64,000 nucleotides of DNA from contig NZ_MUFV01000001.1 of assembly GCF_002017875.1 (NCBI RefSeq), positions 744,001 through 808,000 of the forward strand, written 5' to 3'. The stretch is from Deinococcus sp. LM3. Lineage in GTDB: Bacteria; Deinococcota; Deinococci; Deinococcales; Deinococcaceae. Positions within the stretch are counted from its first letter, which is position 1, and every line of letters begins with the position of its first letter. The notes under the pieces were generated by a model that searched no databases, was not told where the DNA came from, and worked only from the letters and a program-made list of their open reading frames with translations. The position numbers were made by a program, and so were the translations under genes. Shown piece by piece: positions 37,036 through 46,071 of this stretch.

Positions 37036-37169
37036 TACGGACTCCGATTGAATGGGCTGCAAAGACCGTTCAATCCGAGCGAAGCGAGAAGGAGAGAAAC
37101 GGGTTCCGGACGTGGAGTTGGCAACCCGGTGTTGTTCCGGGTTGTTAACGAAACAGACGGAATCCGTAT
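37035..37169 (-). repeat. Dispersed intergenic repeat, copy 5 (short form, reverse orientation)
   Basis: A 135-bp copy whose first A is the last base of the TGA stop of the GGDEF-EAL gene. It is followed after 1 nt by another copy in the same orientation. Confidence 0.88.
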
Positions 37170-37170
37170 G

Positions 37171-37327
37171 ATCCGGACTCCGGTTGAGTGGCTTGTAGAG
37201 CCACTGGGTCCGAGCGGATGCGACTCGTAGAGCTGCCCCGCAGAGTGGGAGAGAAACGTCCCTCCGGGCGTGGAGTTGGCAGACCGGTGCGGTTCCGAAT
37301 TGTCGACGAAACAGACGGAATCCCCAT
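37171..37327 (-). repeat. Dispersed intergenic repeat, copy 6 (long form, reverse orientation)
   Basis: A 157-bp, more diverged copy placed head to tail with copy 5. It carries the long-form segment with CGACTCGTAGAGCTGCCCCG. The remaining 37328-37468 to the next gene shows no other clear feature; together 37036-37468 is filled mainly by these two repeats. Confidence 0.85.
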
Positions 37328-37468
37328 GAGGGGGGTGCCGGGACGGGGTGCCCTCCGGGCGGTGATCATGAACGGACGGTCAAGGGAAGGGTAGGCGGCG
37401 CTGCTATTCGGCATGGCCTCACTGTTTAACGTGAAGCGGTTACAGATCACTTTCACGGAGGTTCCTGC

Positions 37469-38452
37469 ATGTCCAACCATACCCCCACCGACGACCGTCC
37501 CACCCCCACCCTTGCCCGGCGTGACGCGCTGCGCCTGATCGGCACGGCCGGCGCCCTGGCCGCCGCCGCTCCGCTCGCCCGCGCCCAGACGGCCCCCGCT
37601 GCGCCTGCCGCCATGGCCCCCATGAACGGCAACGGCTTCTACCGCCAGAAGATCGGCGACATGACCGTCACGGTCTTCAGCGACGGCACCGCGCCACTCG
37701 CCGCGCTGCTCCCCACCTGGGGCGCCAACCCGGACCGGCAGGCCGAATTCACGCAGACGCTCGCCGAGTACCACGTGGCCGCCGCGAACACCGTCAACCA
37801 CTTCAACCCGGTCCTGGTCGAACAGGGCGGGCAGCGCATCCTGATCGACACCGGGCGCGGCGGCGCCAACGGGCAACTCGTGGCCAACATGCGCCGCGCC
37901 GGCATCGAGCCGGACAGCGTGAACACGGTGTTCATCACGCACGGACACGGTGACCACATCGGCGGCCTGACCACCGCCGGGAAACCCACCTTCGCGAACG
38001 CGCAGCACGTCATGGGCGAGGCGGAATTCAACTTCTGGGTCACGCAGGCCAACCCCAACGACGCCGTGAAGAACAACCTGATCGCCCTGAAAGACCGGTT
38101 CAGGCTCATCGCGCCCGGCCAGGAGATCGTCCCCGGCCTGACCAGCGTCCCCACCCCCGGCCACACCGCCAACCACCTGAGTGTCCTGGCGCAGAGCGGC
38201 GGGCAGGGCATCATGATTCTCGGGGACGCCGGCGGCCACTTCCTGATCTCCCTCAAGCACCAGGGCGCGTACGTGGGCTTCGACACGAACGGCGCACTGG
38301 CCGCGCAGACCCGCCAGCGGATCTTCAACCGCATCGTCACCGAAGGGCTGTGGGTGACGGGCTACCACTTCCCGTTCCACGCCATCGGCCACCTGCGCCG
38401 CCTGAACGCCCGCTCGTACGAGTACGAACCGACCCTCTGGAACTGGAGCTGA
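37469..38452 (+). CDS. Exported MBL-fold metallo-hydrolase
   Basis: This 327-residue protein begins with a probable Tat signal (ARRDALRLIGTAGALAAAA, about 16-35, with cleavage near ARAQT). The metallo-beta-lactamase fold shows ILIDTG, the metal site THGHGDHIGG (about 150), PTPGHTANHLSV and ILGDAGGH. Sequence resembles the AttM/quorum-quenching-like or glyoxalase II-like hydrolases, but the substrate is unknown. The ATG at 37469 follows CGGAGG. A convergent terminator lies downstream. Confidence 0.88.
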   Translation: MSNHTPTDDRPTPTLARRDALRLIGTAGALAAAAPLARAQTAPAAPAAMAPMNGNGFYRQKIGDMTVTVFSDGTAPLAALLPTWGANPDRQAEFTQTLAEYHVAAANTVNHFNPVLVEQGGQRILIDTGRGGANGQLVANMRRAGIEPDSVNTVFITHGHGDHIGGLTTAGKPTFANAQHVMGEAEFNFWVTQANPNDAVKNNLIALKDRFRLIAPGQEIVPGLTSVPTPGHTANHLSVLAQSGGQGIMILGDAGGHFLISLKHQGAYVGFDTNGALAAQTRQRIFNRIVTEGLWVTGYHFPFHAIGHLRRLNARSYEYEPTLWNWS

Positions 38453-38520
38453 AGCGGGGGGAGTAGGCCGTAGCGAGTGGAGAGTGGGAAAGACGACCCC
38501 GCCGCTGACCGCCCGCCACA

Positions 38521-38566
38521 GACAGAGAGGGCCGCACGGAACGCGTCCGTGCGGCCCTCCTCTGTC
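38521..38566. terminator. Bidirectional hairpin terminator
   Basis: The 14-bp stem GAGGGCCGCACGGA and its complement, with outer GACAGAG/CTCTGTC pairing around a bulge, lies between the convergent MBL hydrolase and M16 peptidase genes. Confidence 0.8.
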
Positions 38567-38631
38567 GTGCGGCTTTCGGGGGTGGGAAGTGAGGGGCCGC
38601 CTCCAGCCCCTCCCACTCCCTCCGGCCTCCT

Positions 38632-41601
38632 TTACACGCCCTGAACTTCGAAGGTCAGGCCGAGTTCTTTCAGGGTGTCGTCGTTGGGGTCGCGGCCAGT
38701 GACAACGGCGTACGCGGCGCGGTCGGGGGTCAGCCAGGTGTCCATGACGCGGCGCAGGTCGTCGAGCGTGACGGCCAGCAGGCGGGTCTTGAAGGCCTCC
38801 TGCACGTCGGGCGTGTAGCCGGCCTGGTCGCTGTAGAAGCGCATGCGTCCGGCGGTGTCGGGGCTGGTGAGGGGATCGAGGACCTTGCTGGCGCCCAGGA
38901 TCGCCTCGGTCAGTTCGCGCTGCCCGAGGGGGGTGTCGAGGAAAGCGCGGGCGTCGCGGAACACGCGGTAGGTGCGGGCGATGTTCGGGTCGCGGTAGCT
39001 GCTCATGGCGAACACGCCCTCGCGGGTGTCGAAGCTGGCGGCGCCGCCGTACGCGCCGCCCTTCTCGCGGATTTCCTTGAGCAGGTAGTTGCTGCGCAGC
39101 AGGCGCGACAGGACCAGCAGGGCCGGGCTGTCCGGGTGGGTGTACGGCACGGTCTGGAACGCCACGGCGTTGAACGCGACGGGCGAGTCGGTCGTGCGGG
39201 CCTGCGGCGTGCGGGGGGCAGTGGCGGGGGCCGGGCGACCGACGGGGGCGCTGCCCGTGAACAGGCTGGTCACGCCGCTCAGGTCCAGCGTCAGGTCCGG
39301 TTCAGTGGCGGTCAGGGCCAGGACGGGCGTGCCGGCCAGGATCAGGTCGCGGATGCGGCTGAAGCGGGCGATCAGGTCGTCGAGGCCGCTGATGCCGCCG
39401 CTCTGACCCTCCACGGCCCGGCCTTCCACGATGCCCTTGAGGGTGTTCAGGGCGCTCAGGCCCCCGAAGCGTTCGCCGAGCGCCCCGGCGGGGCTGACCT
39501 GCGCCCCGGCCAGCCGCTCGGCGTAGGCGTTGCCGCTCTGCACGACGCTGGCCTTCAGGCCCGCGAGTCGCTGGCGCAGCAGCTGTTCCAGGCGGTCGCG
39601 GGTGAATTCCGGCGCGGCCAGCAGGTCGCGGATCACGTCAGTCAGGGCGGGGGCGTTGCGGGCCAGGGCCTTGCCGCTGAAGCTGAGGCTCAGGCGCAGG
39701 GCGCTCAGGTCGTCGGGGCGCACGCCGCTGCTGACGCTGGCGCTCACGCCGCCCGTGACGGCCTCCATGCGGCGCGCCAGGGCTGCGTAGTCCTGCCCGG
39801 CCGCGCCGCCGCGCGTGACCGCGAAGGCATACAGCGGCAGGGCGTCCAGCAGGTCGTCCGGCACGTCGGGCAGGCGCACCTGCACGTCCAGGTAGCTCAG
39901 GCCGCCGGTCGGCTGGGGAATGCGGGCGACCAGGGCGGCCCCCGCCTGCCCGGTGTGGTACGGGAGGCGCAGCACGCTGGGCGGCACGTCCGACAGGCTC
40001 AGGGTGGGCAGGGTATCCAGCGGGTGTTCCTGCCCCTGCAATTCCTTGAGGCGCAGGCTCTCGGCCACGATGCGCGCGCGGTCCTCGTCGGTGAAGCCCG
40101 CGCTCAGGCGGTCGATCAGCGCCTGCTCGTCGGCCTCGGTGCGAGCGGCGAGTTCCGGGTTCGGCGCGAGTTCCAGCGTCACGCGGTGCGGGTTGTTCAG
40201 CAACTCCCGCTCGATCATGGGTTCAAAGACGCGCCCGGCGTTCAGGTCGGCGCGCAGGCGGTCCAGTTCGGCGTCCAGGCGCAGGCCGGTCAGCGGGTCG
40301 CCGCCGTACAGCCAAGGCCCCAGCATCCGGAACATCACCTGCAGCGCGAAGGGGTACCCGGCGTTGCTGACTTCCTTCTGCCCGATCTCGAACTGGTGCA
40401 GGCTGCTCTCGATCAGTTCCGGGTCGATGCCGCTCTCCGCAATGGCGCGCAGGGTGTCCAGCACCAGCGTCTCGACGGCCTGCACCTGCCCGGCCCCCAG
40501 GCCCTTGAGGCCCACGGCGAACGCCCCCTCACGGAACGAGTCGCGGTAGCCGCTGAGGTCGGCGAGGCCCGCGCCCAGCCCGGACTCGATGAGCGGACGG
40601 GTCAGCGGCGCAGCCGGGTTGCCCAGCAGCACGTCGCTCAGCACGCTCCAGCGCAGGTTGGCGTCGGCGTCGCTGCTCAGGCCCAGTTTCCACAGCACGC
40701 TGACCTGCGAGCCGCGTTCCGTGTCGGTGCCGGGGTACTCGGCCCGCTCGGCGCGCGGCACGGCAAACGGCGTCTGGTCGGGAATGCTGACGTCCAGCAC
40801 CTGCGCCGTGAACTGCCCCATGACGTGCACCTCGATGGCGTCCAGGATGCGCTCCAGCGGGAGTTTCCCGTAGGTGTAGAAGAAGGCGTTGCTGGGGTGG
40901 TAGTGCGCCGCGTGGAAGGCCCGCAGGTTGTCGTAGGTGAGTTCCGGGATGTTCTCGGGCGCGCCGCCGGAGTTGTTCGCGTACGTCAGATCCGGGTACA
41001 GCGCCTTCCCGAACGCCCGCCACATGACCGAGCCGGGGTTCGCCATGCCGCCCTTCATCTCGTTGTACACCACGCCCTGCAACTTCAGCGGGGTCGTGGG
41101 GTCGTCGGGCGTCTCGAACTCGAAGCGGTGCCCGTCCTGGCGGAAGGACTCGTAGCGCATCAGCGGGAAGAACGTGGCGTCCAGGTACACCGACAGCAGG
41201 TTGAAGAAGTCCTGCTCGTTGCGGGTGCTGAACGGGTACGTGGTCCAGTCGTTGCTGGTCATGGCGTTCATGAAGGTGTTCAGGCTGCGCGGCAGCATCG
41301 CGAAGAACGGGTCCGGCACCGGGTAACGCTGGCTGCCCATCAGGACGATGTGCTCCAGGATGTGCGCCACGCCCGTGCTGTCCTTCGGGACGGTCGGGAA
41401 GGTCACGGAGAACGCGGCGTTGTCGTCCTCGCGGATCACGTGCGCGTGCCGCGCGCCCAGTTCGTGCGAGAGGAGCACCAGCGTGCCCTGCATTTCCGGG
41501 AGGGTCTCGACCCGCTCGACGGTGTAACGGCCCAGGCGCTCGCCCACGCGGGGCGCGGCGGGCAGCGCAGATGGCAGCGCAGCAGTTGGCAGTGAAGTCA
41601 T
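38632..41601 (-). CDS. M16C metallopeptidase (presequence protease-like)
   Basis: This 989-residue zinc peptidase belongs to the PreP/Cym1 subfamily, which degrades short unfolded peptides in a closed chamber. The inverted zinc motif HILEH is at residues 80-84 (GVAHILEHIVLMGSQRYP), followed by NTFMNAMTSNDWTTYPFST. The four-domain length and the C-terminal KEIREKGGAYGG support the subfamily. There is no signal peptide. The ATG at 41601 is preceded by TAGACT at 7 nt (leaderless). Confidence 0.93.
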   Translation of the reverse strand: MTSLPTAALPSALPAAPRVGERLGRYTVERVETLPEMQGTLVLLSHELGARHAHVIREDDNAAFSVTFPTVPKDSTGVAHILEHIVLMGSQRYPVPDPFFAMLPRSLNTFMNAMTSNDWTTYPFSTRNEQDFFNLLSVYLDATFFPLMRYESFRQDGHRFEFETPDDPTTPLKLQGVVYNEMKGGMANPGSVMWRAFGKALYPDLTYANNSGGAPENIPELTYDNLRAFHAAHYHPSNAFFYTYGKLPLERILDAIEVHVMGQFTAQVLDVSIPDQTPFAVPRAERAEYPGTDTERGSQVSVLWKLGLSSDADANLRWSVLSDVLLGNPAAPLTRPLIESGLGAGLADLSGYRDSFREGAFAVGLKGLGAGQVQAVETLVLDTLRAIAESGIDPELIESSLHQFEIGQKEVSNAGYPFALQVMFRMLGPWLYGGDPLTGLRLDAELDRLRADLNAGRVFEPMIERELLNNPHRVTLELAPNPELAARTEADEQALIDRLSAGFTDEDRARIVAESLRLKELQGQEHPLDTLPTLSLSDVPPSVLRLPYHTGQAGAALVARIPQPTGGLSYLDVQVRLPDVPDDLLDALPLYAFAVTRGGAAGQDYAALARRMEAVTGGVSASVSSGVRPDDLSALRLSLSFSGKALARNAPALTDVIRDLLAAPEFTRDRLEQLLRQRLAGLKASVVQSGNAYAERLAGAQVSPAGALGERFGGLSALNTLKGIVEGRAVEGQSGGISGLDDLIARFSRIRDLILAGTPVLALTATEPDLTLDLSGVTSLFTGSAPVGRPAPATAPRTPQARTTDSPVAFNAVAFQTVPYTHPDSPALLVLSRLLRSNYLLKEIREKGGAYGGAASFDTREGVFAMSSYRDPNIARTYRVFRDARAFLDTPLGQRELTEAILGASKVLDPLTSPDTAGRMRFYSDQAGYTPDVQEAFKTRLLAVTLDDLRRVMDTWLTPDRAAYAVVTGRDPNDDTLKELGLTFEVQGV

Positions 41602-41738
41602 GCTCCCGAGTCTAATCCCGCGCCTGCGCCCGGAACGCTGAGATTCGCGACGATTCCCGCCGCCCGCCGCCCGGCCGGGGCGGATGTCATGGGAATCTCA
41701 CCGCCGGGGCGGGCGGCGGCGGGTACACTGCGGGACAT

Positions 41739-42734
41739 ATGGCACCTCACGCACCCGCCGTCCGGCTCGCGCTGGCTGGCCTGCTCACGGCCCTGCTGGC
41801 AGCCTGCGGTCAGGAGATCACCGGCACGACCAGCAGCACGCAGGACGCACTGTACTTCGCGGACAGTCCGTCCGGGCTGCCGCCGCTGTACACCGGCGAG
41901 GTCTACGCGGCCACCCTGACCCCGGCGGGCGGCGCGGGGCCGTACACGGCGCGGCTGGCGGGCGGCACCCTCCCGCCGGGCCTGACCCTCAGCGGCCTGA
42001 ACCTGAGCGGCACGCCGAACAGGACCGGCACGTACACCTTCACGGTCGAGGTCACGGACTCCACGCTCTCCACCCGCAGCAAGGAGTACCGCCTGACCGT
42101 GCAGGACCTGCCGGCGCTGTCGCTGGCCCCCACGTTGCCCGTCGGCGAGATTCGCGGAGACACGCGCATTCCCGTGACGATCAGCGCGCCCCGGACGGTG
42201 CGGGCCGCGCGGCTGGTGTGGGACCTGCCGGCCGGCGTGAGTGTCAGCGGCGCGCAGCCGGGCCAGACGGGCGGCGTGCTGTTCTGGCGGCAGGACGGCC
42301 AGCGCCTGACCGTGGACGTGGGCTTCAAGACCGTGCCGCGCAGCGGGGCGCGCGTGGCGCTACTCAGCCTGAAGGTCACGAAACCCGTCACGCTGGCCGG
42401 GTCGGCGCTGGGTTTCGAGGCGCGCGACGGTCAGGGCAAGCTGCTGAGCGAGAAACTGATGCCCGACGAGCAGAAGAAACGCGACGAGGCCGCCGCGAAA
42501 GCCGCCGCAGAGAAAGCCGCTGCGGACAGGGCTGCGGCTGACAGGGCTGCGGCCGAGAAGGCGGGTCCGGCGGCGCCCGCCGCGCCCGTCACTCCAGCGG
42601 TCCCCCCGGCCTCCACTCCCCCGGCCCCCAGCACGCCCGTCTCCCCCGCCCCGGCCGGTCCCCCGGACCCGGCGGCGCCCACTCCACCCGGCAGCACCCC
42701 ACGCGAAGGCACCCCGCCCGGAGGCACCCCGTGA
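41739..42734 (+). CDS. Lipoprotein with putative Ig-like domain and Ala/Pro-rich tail
   Basis: This 331-residue protein has a lipoprotein signal with lipobox LAAC (Cys23). An Ig-like (He_PIG) domain follows at about 40-130 (GTLPPGLTLSGLNLSGTPNR, YTFTVEVTD), then a second beta domain at about 130-240 (resembling cohesin-type folds only vaguely: VWDLPAGVSVSG, VALLSLKV). The tail is an Ala/Lys/Glu repeat followed by a Pro/Thr-rich stretch. Its stop overlaps the GTG of the next gene by 4 nt. The three genes 41739-43911 form one coupled unit of exported proteins. TACACT lies 9 nt before the ATG. Confidence 0.8.
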   Translation: MAPHAPAVRLALAGLLTALLAACGQEITGTTSSTQDALYFADSPSGLPPLYTGEVYAATLTPAGGAGPYTARLAGGTLPPGLTLSGLNLSGTPNRTGTYTFTVEVTDSTLSTRSKEYRLTVQDLPALSLAPTLPVGEIRGDTRIPVTISAPRTVRAARLVWDLPAGVSVSGAQPGQTGGVLFWRQDGQRLTVDVGFKTVPRSGARVALLSLKVTKPVTLAGSALGFEARDGQGKLLSEKLMPDEQKKRDEAAAKAAAEKAAADRAAADRAAAEKAGPAAPAAPVTPAVPPASTPPAPSTPVSPAPAGPPDPAAPTPPGSTPREGTPPGGTP

Positions 42735-43375
42735 GGGCCGCGTTCCTGCGTGGAGCGCTGCTGGCCGGGCTGCTGGGGCTGGGCGCGGCGCAGGCCACGG
42801 TCGCCCCCACCCTGAGCCTGGAGCAGCAGGCGCGCCGCGCCGAGGTGATCGTCCGCGCGACCCTCGGTTCGCCCGTCGATGTCAGGGACGGCGACGTGAC
42901 GTACGTCGCGTACCCGCTGACCGTCACCGAAACCATCGCGGGCGACCCGGCCACCCTGCCGCGCCACGAAGGCGCTCCGGCGCTGCTGTTCCTGAAGGGC
43001 GCATCCGACCTGCCGCAGCTGCGGGCCGGTCAGGACGTGATCGCGCTGCTGTACTCGGCGCGGATGGACAGTCCGCTGGTGGGCTTCAACCAGGGGCTGT
43101 ATCCGGTCGTGAACGGCAGCCTCGTGCCGGGCGTTGCGCTGGGGACGGCCACCCCGCCGACCAGCACCGCTCCCGCCAGCGCCGCTCCCGCCAGCACCGC
43201 CCCGGCCAGCGGTGGGGCCACTCCGGCACCCACCACTGCGCCCAGTCCCGCGCCCATCCCGGCGCCCGGCAGTACGCCCGCCGACCCACCAGCGGCCAAC
43301 CCGGCCAACCCGCTCATCACGGACCCGGCGAAGCTGCGCGCCGCGATCCTGGCCGCGCGGGAGGCCCGCCCGTGA
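42731..43375 (+). CDS. Exported hypothetical protein, middle gene of the dockerin cluster
   Basis: This 214-residue protein has a signal peptide (about 1-22, LLAGLLGLGAAQA). Residues 25-125 form a beta-rich domain (EVIVRATLGSPVDVRD, YPLTVTETIAGD, ALLFLKGA), and the rest is a Ser/Ala/Pro-rich linker. No known family is recognised. GTG starts overlap stops by 4 nt on both sides, so it is translated together with the Ig-like lipoprotein before and the dockerin-like protein after it. Confidence 0.75.
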   Translation: MRAAFLRGALLAGLLGLGAAQATVAPTLSLEQQARRAEVIVRATLGSPVDVRDGDVTYVAYPLTVTETIAGDPATLPRHEGAPALLFLKGASDLPQLRAGQDVIALLYSARMDSPLVGFNQGLYPVVNGSLVPGVALGTATPPTSTAPASAAPASTAPASGGATPAPTTAPSPAPIPAPGSTPADPPAANPANPLITDPAKLRAAILAAREARP

Positions 43376-43911
43376 GGGGCGCCCGACTGGTCACGCTGCT
43401 GCTCGCCGCCGCCCTGACAGGCCACGCCGGGGCGGCCAGCGTGAAGCTCCGCCCGCAGGGCGAGGCCCTGACGCAGGCCGTGCGGGCGGCGCTGGCGGCC
43501 ATCAGCACGCCGGAACTGCCGGTCACGCTGGACACCAGTGGCGGCCCGCTGCTGACGCTGGGAGGCAGCGGGGCCAGCGCCGCGCCGTTCAACCCGGACG
43601 TCGCCGCGCGGCTGTTCGTCAGCGGCACGGAGCGCCGCATCGAGTTCAACCCGCGCGGTCCCCTCCCCCTTCAGGAGGCCGTGCAGATCGCCCTGGCCCG
43701 CGAACTGGGCCTGAGCGCCTGGACGCCCGCCGCCGCCCGCACCAGCCTGAGCGGCGCGGACCTGAACGGCGACGGGCGCATCGACCTGACGGACCTGGCG
43801 ATCCTGATGAACAACTACGGCAAGAGCACCACGACCGGCGACCTGAACCAGGACCGCCGGGTGGACGACGCCGACCTGCGCCTGTTCAGCGAGCAGTACA
43901 GCAGACGCTGA
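43372..43911 (+). CDS. Exported protein with C-terminal dockerin-type EF-hand pair
   Basis: This 179-residue protein has a signal peptide (about 1-22) and then an unknown domain. A C-terminal dockerin-like pair of calcium loops follows (DLNGDGRIDLTDLAILMNNY, about 129-148, and DLNQDRRVDDADLRLF, about 156-171). Asp/Asn positions needed for calcium are present in both loops. Dockerins normally bind cohesins. No cellulosome genes are present, so binding to a partner encoded in the same cluster is an inference. It starts at GTG 43372 with a 4-nt overlap. Confidence 0.8.
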   Translation: MRGARLVTLLLAAALTGHAGAASVKLRPQGEALTQAVRAALAAISTPELPVTLDTSGGPLLTLGGSGASAAPFNPDVAARLFVSGTERRIEFNPRGPLPLQEAVQIALARELGLSAWTPAAARTSLSGADLNGDGRIDLTDLAILMNNYGKSTTTGDLNQDRRVDDADLRLFSEQYSRR

Positions 43912-43980
43912 CCCGCGCCGCCGGGCGGGAAGGAACGGGCGTACAGTCCCCGCGCCGCCCGCCCTGCTACGCTGCCCGGC

Positions 43981-44199
43981 ATGACCGATTCCAGTTACTC
44001 TCCCTACGATCCGGACACCATCGACCTGCAGGACTTCCTGAAGCTGCGCGGCATGGTCGAGACGGGCGGCGAGGCCAAGTTCCGCGTGCAGGGCGGCGAG
44101 GTCCGCCTGAACGGGCAGATCGAGACGCGCCGCCGCCGCAAGCTTCGCCGGGGCGACATCATCGAGTACGCCGGGCAGCGCGTCACGGTGGAGTGGTAA
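43981..44199 (+). CDS. Small S4-domain RNA-binding protein (YbcJ/YaaA-like)
   Basis: This 72-residue protein is a single S4 domain: LQDFLKLRGMVETGGEAK, EVRLNGQIETRRRRKLRRGD and YAGQRVTVEW. Free-standing S4 proteins of this size are predicted RNA binders of unknown target. The ATG at 43981 is preceded by TACGCT at 7 nt (leaderless). The DUF1684 gene follows directly. Confidence 0.9.
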   Translation: MTDSSYSPYDPDTIDLQDFLKLRGMVETGGEAKFRVQGGEVRLNGQIETRRRRKLRRGDIIEYAGQRVTVEW

Positions 44200-44204
44200 G
44201 CAGC

Positions 44205-44750
44205 GTGGGCCTGTACGAGGAGGCCGTGCTGGACTTCCGTAACCGCAAGGACCAGCACTTCGCGGCCGGGAAGGGACCGGTGGACCCGAAGTCGTTCCAT
44301 GGCCTGCGGTACTTCGCGCCGGACGAGTCGTGGGCGTTCACGGTGCTGCTCGACCGCCTGCCGCAGGACGAGGGGGGCGAGTTCACGCTGGAGACGAACA
44401 CCGGCCAGACACGCGTGATGGTGCGCTACGGGCAGGTGACGCTGCCGCTGCCGGGCGGCGAGCGCACGCTGTGGGTGTTCACGCCGCCCGGCGACGATCA
44501 GCCCGCCCGGGTGTTCATTCCGTTCCGGGACGCCACGAGCGGCGCGGCCGAGGGCGGCACGTACGGCGCGGGCCGTTACCTGGACGCCGCGCTGGACCGG
44601 CAGCTGGGCGGCGAGGGCGCGCTGGTGCGGGTGGATTTCAACCTCGCGTACCACCCGTACTGCGCGTACGGGGACGGCTGGACCTGCCCGCTGCCCCCGC
44701 GTGAGAACTGGCTGCCGGACGCGGTCACGGCGGGCGAACGTCTGCCCTGA
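44205..44750 (+). CDS. DUF1684 protein
   Basis: The 181-residue protein has family features YEEAVLDFRNRKDQHFAA, FHGLRYFAPDESW, RVFIPFRDATSG, the RVDFNLAYHPYCAYGDGW region and CPLPPRENWLP at the end. The function of the family is not established. The GTG at 44205 is chosen; GTG 44193 would overlap the S4 gene stop. A longer open frame from 43134 is a shadow of the upstream genes. Confidence 0.88.
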   Translation: MGLYEEAVLDFRNRKDQHFAAGKGPVDPKSFHGLRYFAPDESWAFTVLLDRLPQDEGGEFTLETNTGQTRVMVRYGQVTLPLPGGERTLWVFTPPGDDQPARVFIPFRDATSGAAEGGTYGAGRYLDAALDRQLGGEGALVRVDFNLAYHPYCAYGDGWTCPLPPRENWLPDAVTAGERLP

Positions 44751-44765
44751 TCCACCCAGGGCTGG

Positions 44766-45374
44766 TCAGCGGGCGATGACGGCGGCGTACAGCTCCGTCA
44801 CGCCCGCCTGTTTCAGGGCGTCCTGGCAGGCCAGCAGGGTATTGCCGGTGGTGAACACGTCGTCGATCAGCAGGACCGGGCCGCCCGGCAGTGCGTCCGG
44901 GCGGGCGCGGAACGCGCCGTGCAGGTCCTCGCGCTGCGCGGCGTGACGGCGGGCCTGCTGAGCGGTGTGGCGGGTGCGTTGCAGGCCCGGCACGCACGGC
45001 ACGCCCAGCCCCGCAGCCACGGCGCAGCCCAGCAGTTCCGCCTGATTGAAACCCCGTTGCCGCTGCCGAGCCGGGTGCAGCGGCACGGGCACGACCGCCT
45101 GCACGTTCCAGTGGGCGGGCACGCCCCCGGCGAGGGCCTCGCCCAGCACGGCGGCGAGGTCGCGGGCCTCCCCGAATTTCAGGGTGCGCACCACGCGGCG
45201 GTTCACGCCCCGGTACGCGCCCAGCGTCACGAGGTGCGGGACCGGCTGGGCACGCAGGGGACTGTGGGCCTCGACGCGAGCGTGCAGGGCGGCGCGGCAG
45301 GCGGCGCACAGTCCGGCGGCGCGGCCCAGCTGCCCGCCGCAGCCGGGGCAGGCGCGCGGCAGCAGGGCGCGCAA
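44766..45374 (-). CDS. comF: ComF family phosphoribosyltransferase-like protein
   Basis: In this 202-residue protein an N-terminal four-Cys zinc motif (CPGCGGQ and CAACRAA) precedes a phosphoribosyltransferase fold with AVVPVPLHPARQRQRGFNQA and the PRPP loop VLLIDDVFTTGNT (about 165-177). ComF proteins act in DNA uptake in naturally transformable bacteria, and Deinococcus is known to be transformable. The start is TTG 45374, supported by GGGGA six bases upstream; no ATG or GTG is available after the preceding stop. Confidence 0.9.
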   Translation of the reverse strand: MRALLPRACPGCGGQLGRAAGLCAACRAALHARVEAHSPLRAQPVPHLVTLGAYRGVNRRVVRTLKFGEARDLAAVLGEALAGGVPAHWNVQAVVPVPLHPARQRQRGFNQAELLGCAVAAGLGVPCVPGLQRTRHTAQQARRHAAQREDLHGAFRARPDALPGGPVLLIDDVFTTGNTLLACQDALKQAGVTELYAAVIAR

Positions 45375-45400
45375 GGCGTCCCCGAGAAGCTGCGCGGCGT

Positions 45401-45919
45401 TCAGGAGCCCACCGGTTGCAGTTCATCCACGAACAGCGGCGGCTCGTTGTCCTCGATGCGTTGCCACGCGGCGTTCAGGCCGGTCGGGTCGAGCATGGGC
45501 GCGGCCAGAGAGAAACTGGCGATGTGGTGCGCGCACACGCGCCGCACGCCGCTCTCGCCCAGGCGGGCGCGTTCGGCGGAGCTGAGCAGGGCGGCAAAAG
45601 CGGCCGGGTCGCCCAGCGCCGGGTGGCTGCCCTCGCGGATCGCGGCGCGCAGGAACGCCGCGACCTCGGCCGGGTTCAGCCAGAAACCGAACATCAGTTC
45701 GTCGGACAGGTCGTCCAGGCGGCGCATCTGCCCGCTGCCCATGCCCCGGCGGATCAGGGACCGCGCGAGTTCCTGGCGTTCCAGGCGCCGCGCGGCGTAC
45801 TGCGCCAGGGTCAGTTGCTCGCGGGGCGGCGCGACCCGGCCGCCCACGGCGCGGCGCAGGCGGTACGCCAGGACGTAGCCCTGGTACTCGCGCAGCAGTT
45901 CGCTGACTGGCGTGGTCAC
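45401..45919 (-). CDS. Hypothetical protein upstream of comF
   Basis: This 172-residue protein is helical with no signal or membrane segment: VSELLREYQGYVLAYRLRR, LEFRRL-like charged helices and ELMFGFWLNPAEVAAFLRAA. I do not recognise the family. The start GTG 45919 is preceded by TACACT at 6 nt. It is probably co-transcribed with comF, 26 nt downstream. Confidence 0.7.
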   Translation of the reverse strand: MTTPVSELLREYQGYVLAYRLRRAVGGRVAPPREQLTLAQYAARRLERQELARSLIRRGMGSGQMRRLDDLSDELMFGFWLNPAEVAAFLRAAIREGSHPALGDPAAFAALLSSAERARLGESGVRRVCAHHIASFSLAAPMLDPTGLNAAWQRIEDNEPPLFVDELQPVGS

Positions 45920-46071
45920 CCCTTCAGTGTACGGGGCCGGGCGGGTCAGTCCGTGCGTTTTCACGCACGTTTGATCGGGGTACGGCACGCTGCGGGCGGG
46001 CGGGCATCTGCGGCGGCAGGCCACGCACAGAAAACACAGACAGGCGGGACAAAGGACACATCTGCAGCGCT

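Noticed and set aside
37048..37170. A small conserved open frame inside the dispersed repeats (MNGLQRPFNPSEARRRETGS-like)
   Set aside because: It arises from the shared DNA of the repeat, lacks a ribosome binding site, and is broken or shifted in several copies. Pairing in the hairpin is conserved better than the frame.
43372..43911. Cellulosome component
   Set aside because: No glycoside hydrolases, scaffoldins or clear cohesins are present; only the calcium-loop pair resembles dockerin.
43134..44750. A 538-codon plus-strand frame ending in DUF1684
   Set aside because: Its first two thirds overlap three other genes in a different frame with Arg/Pro-rich shadow sequence. Only the part from 44205 is DUF1684.
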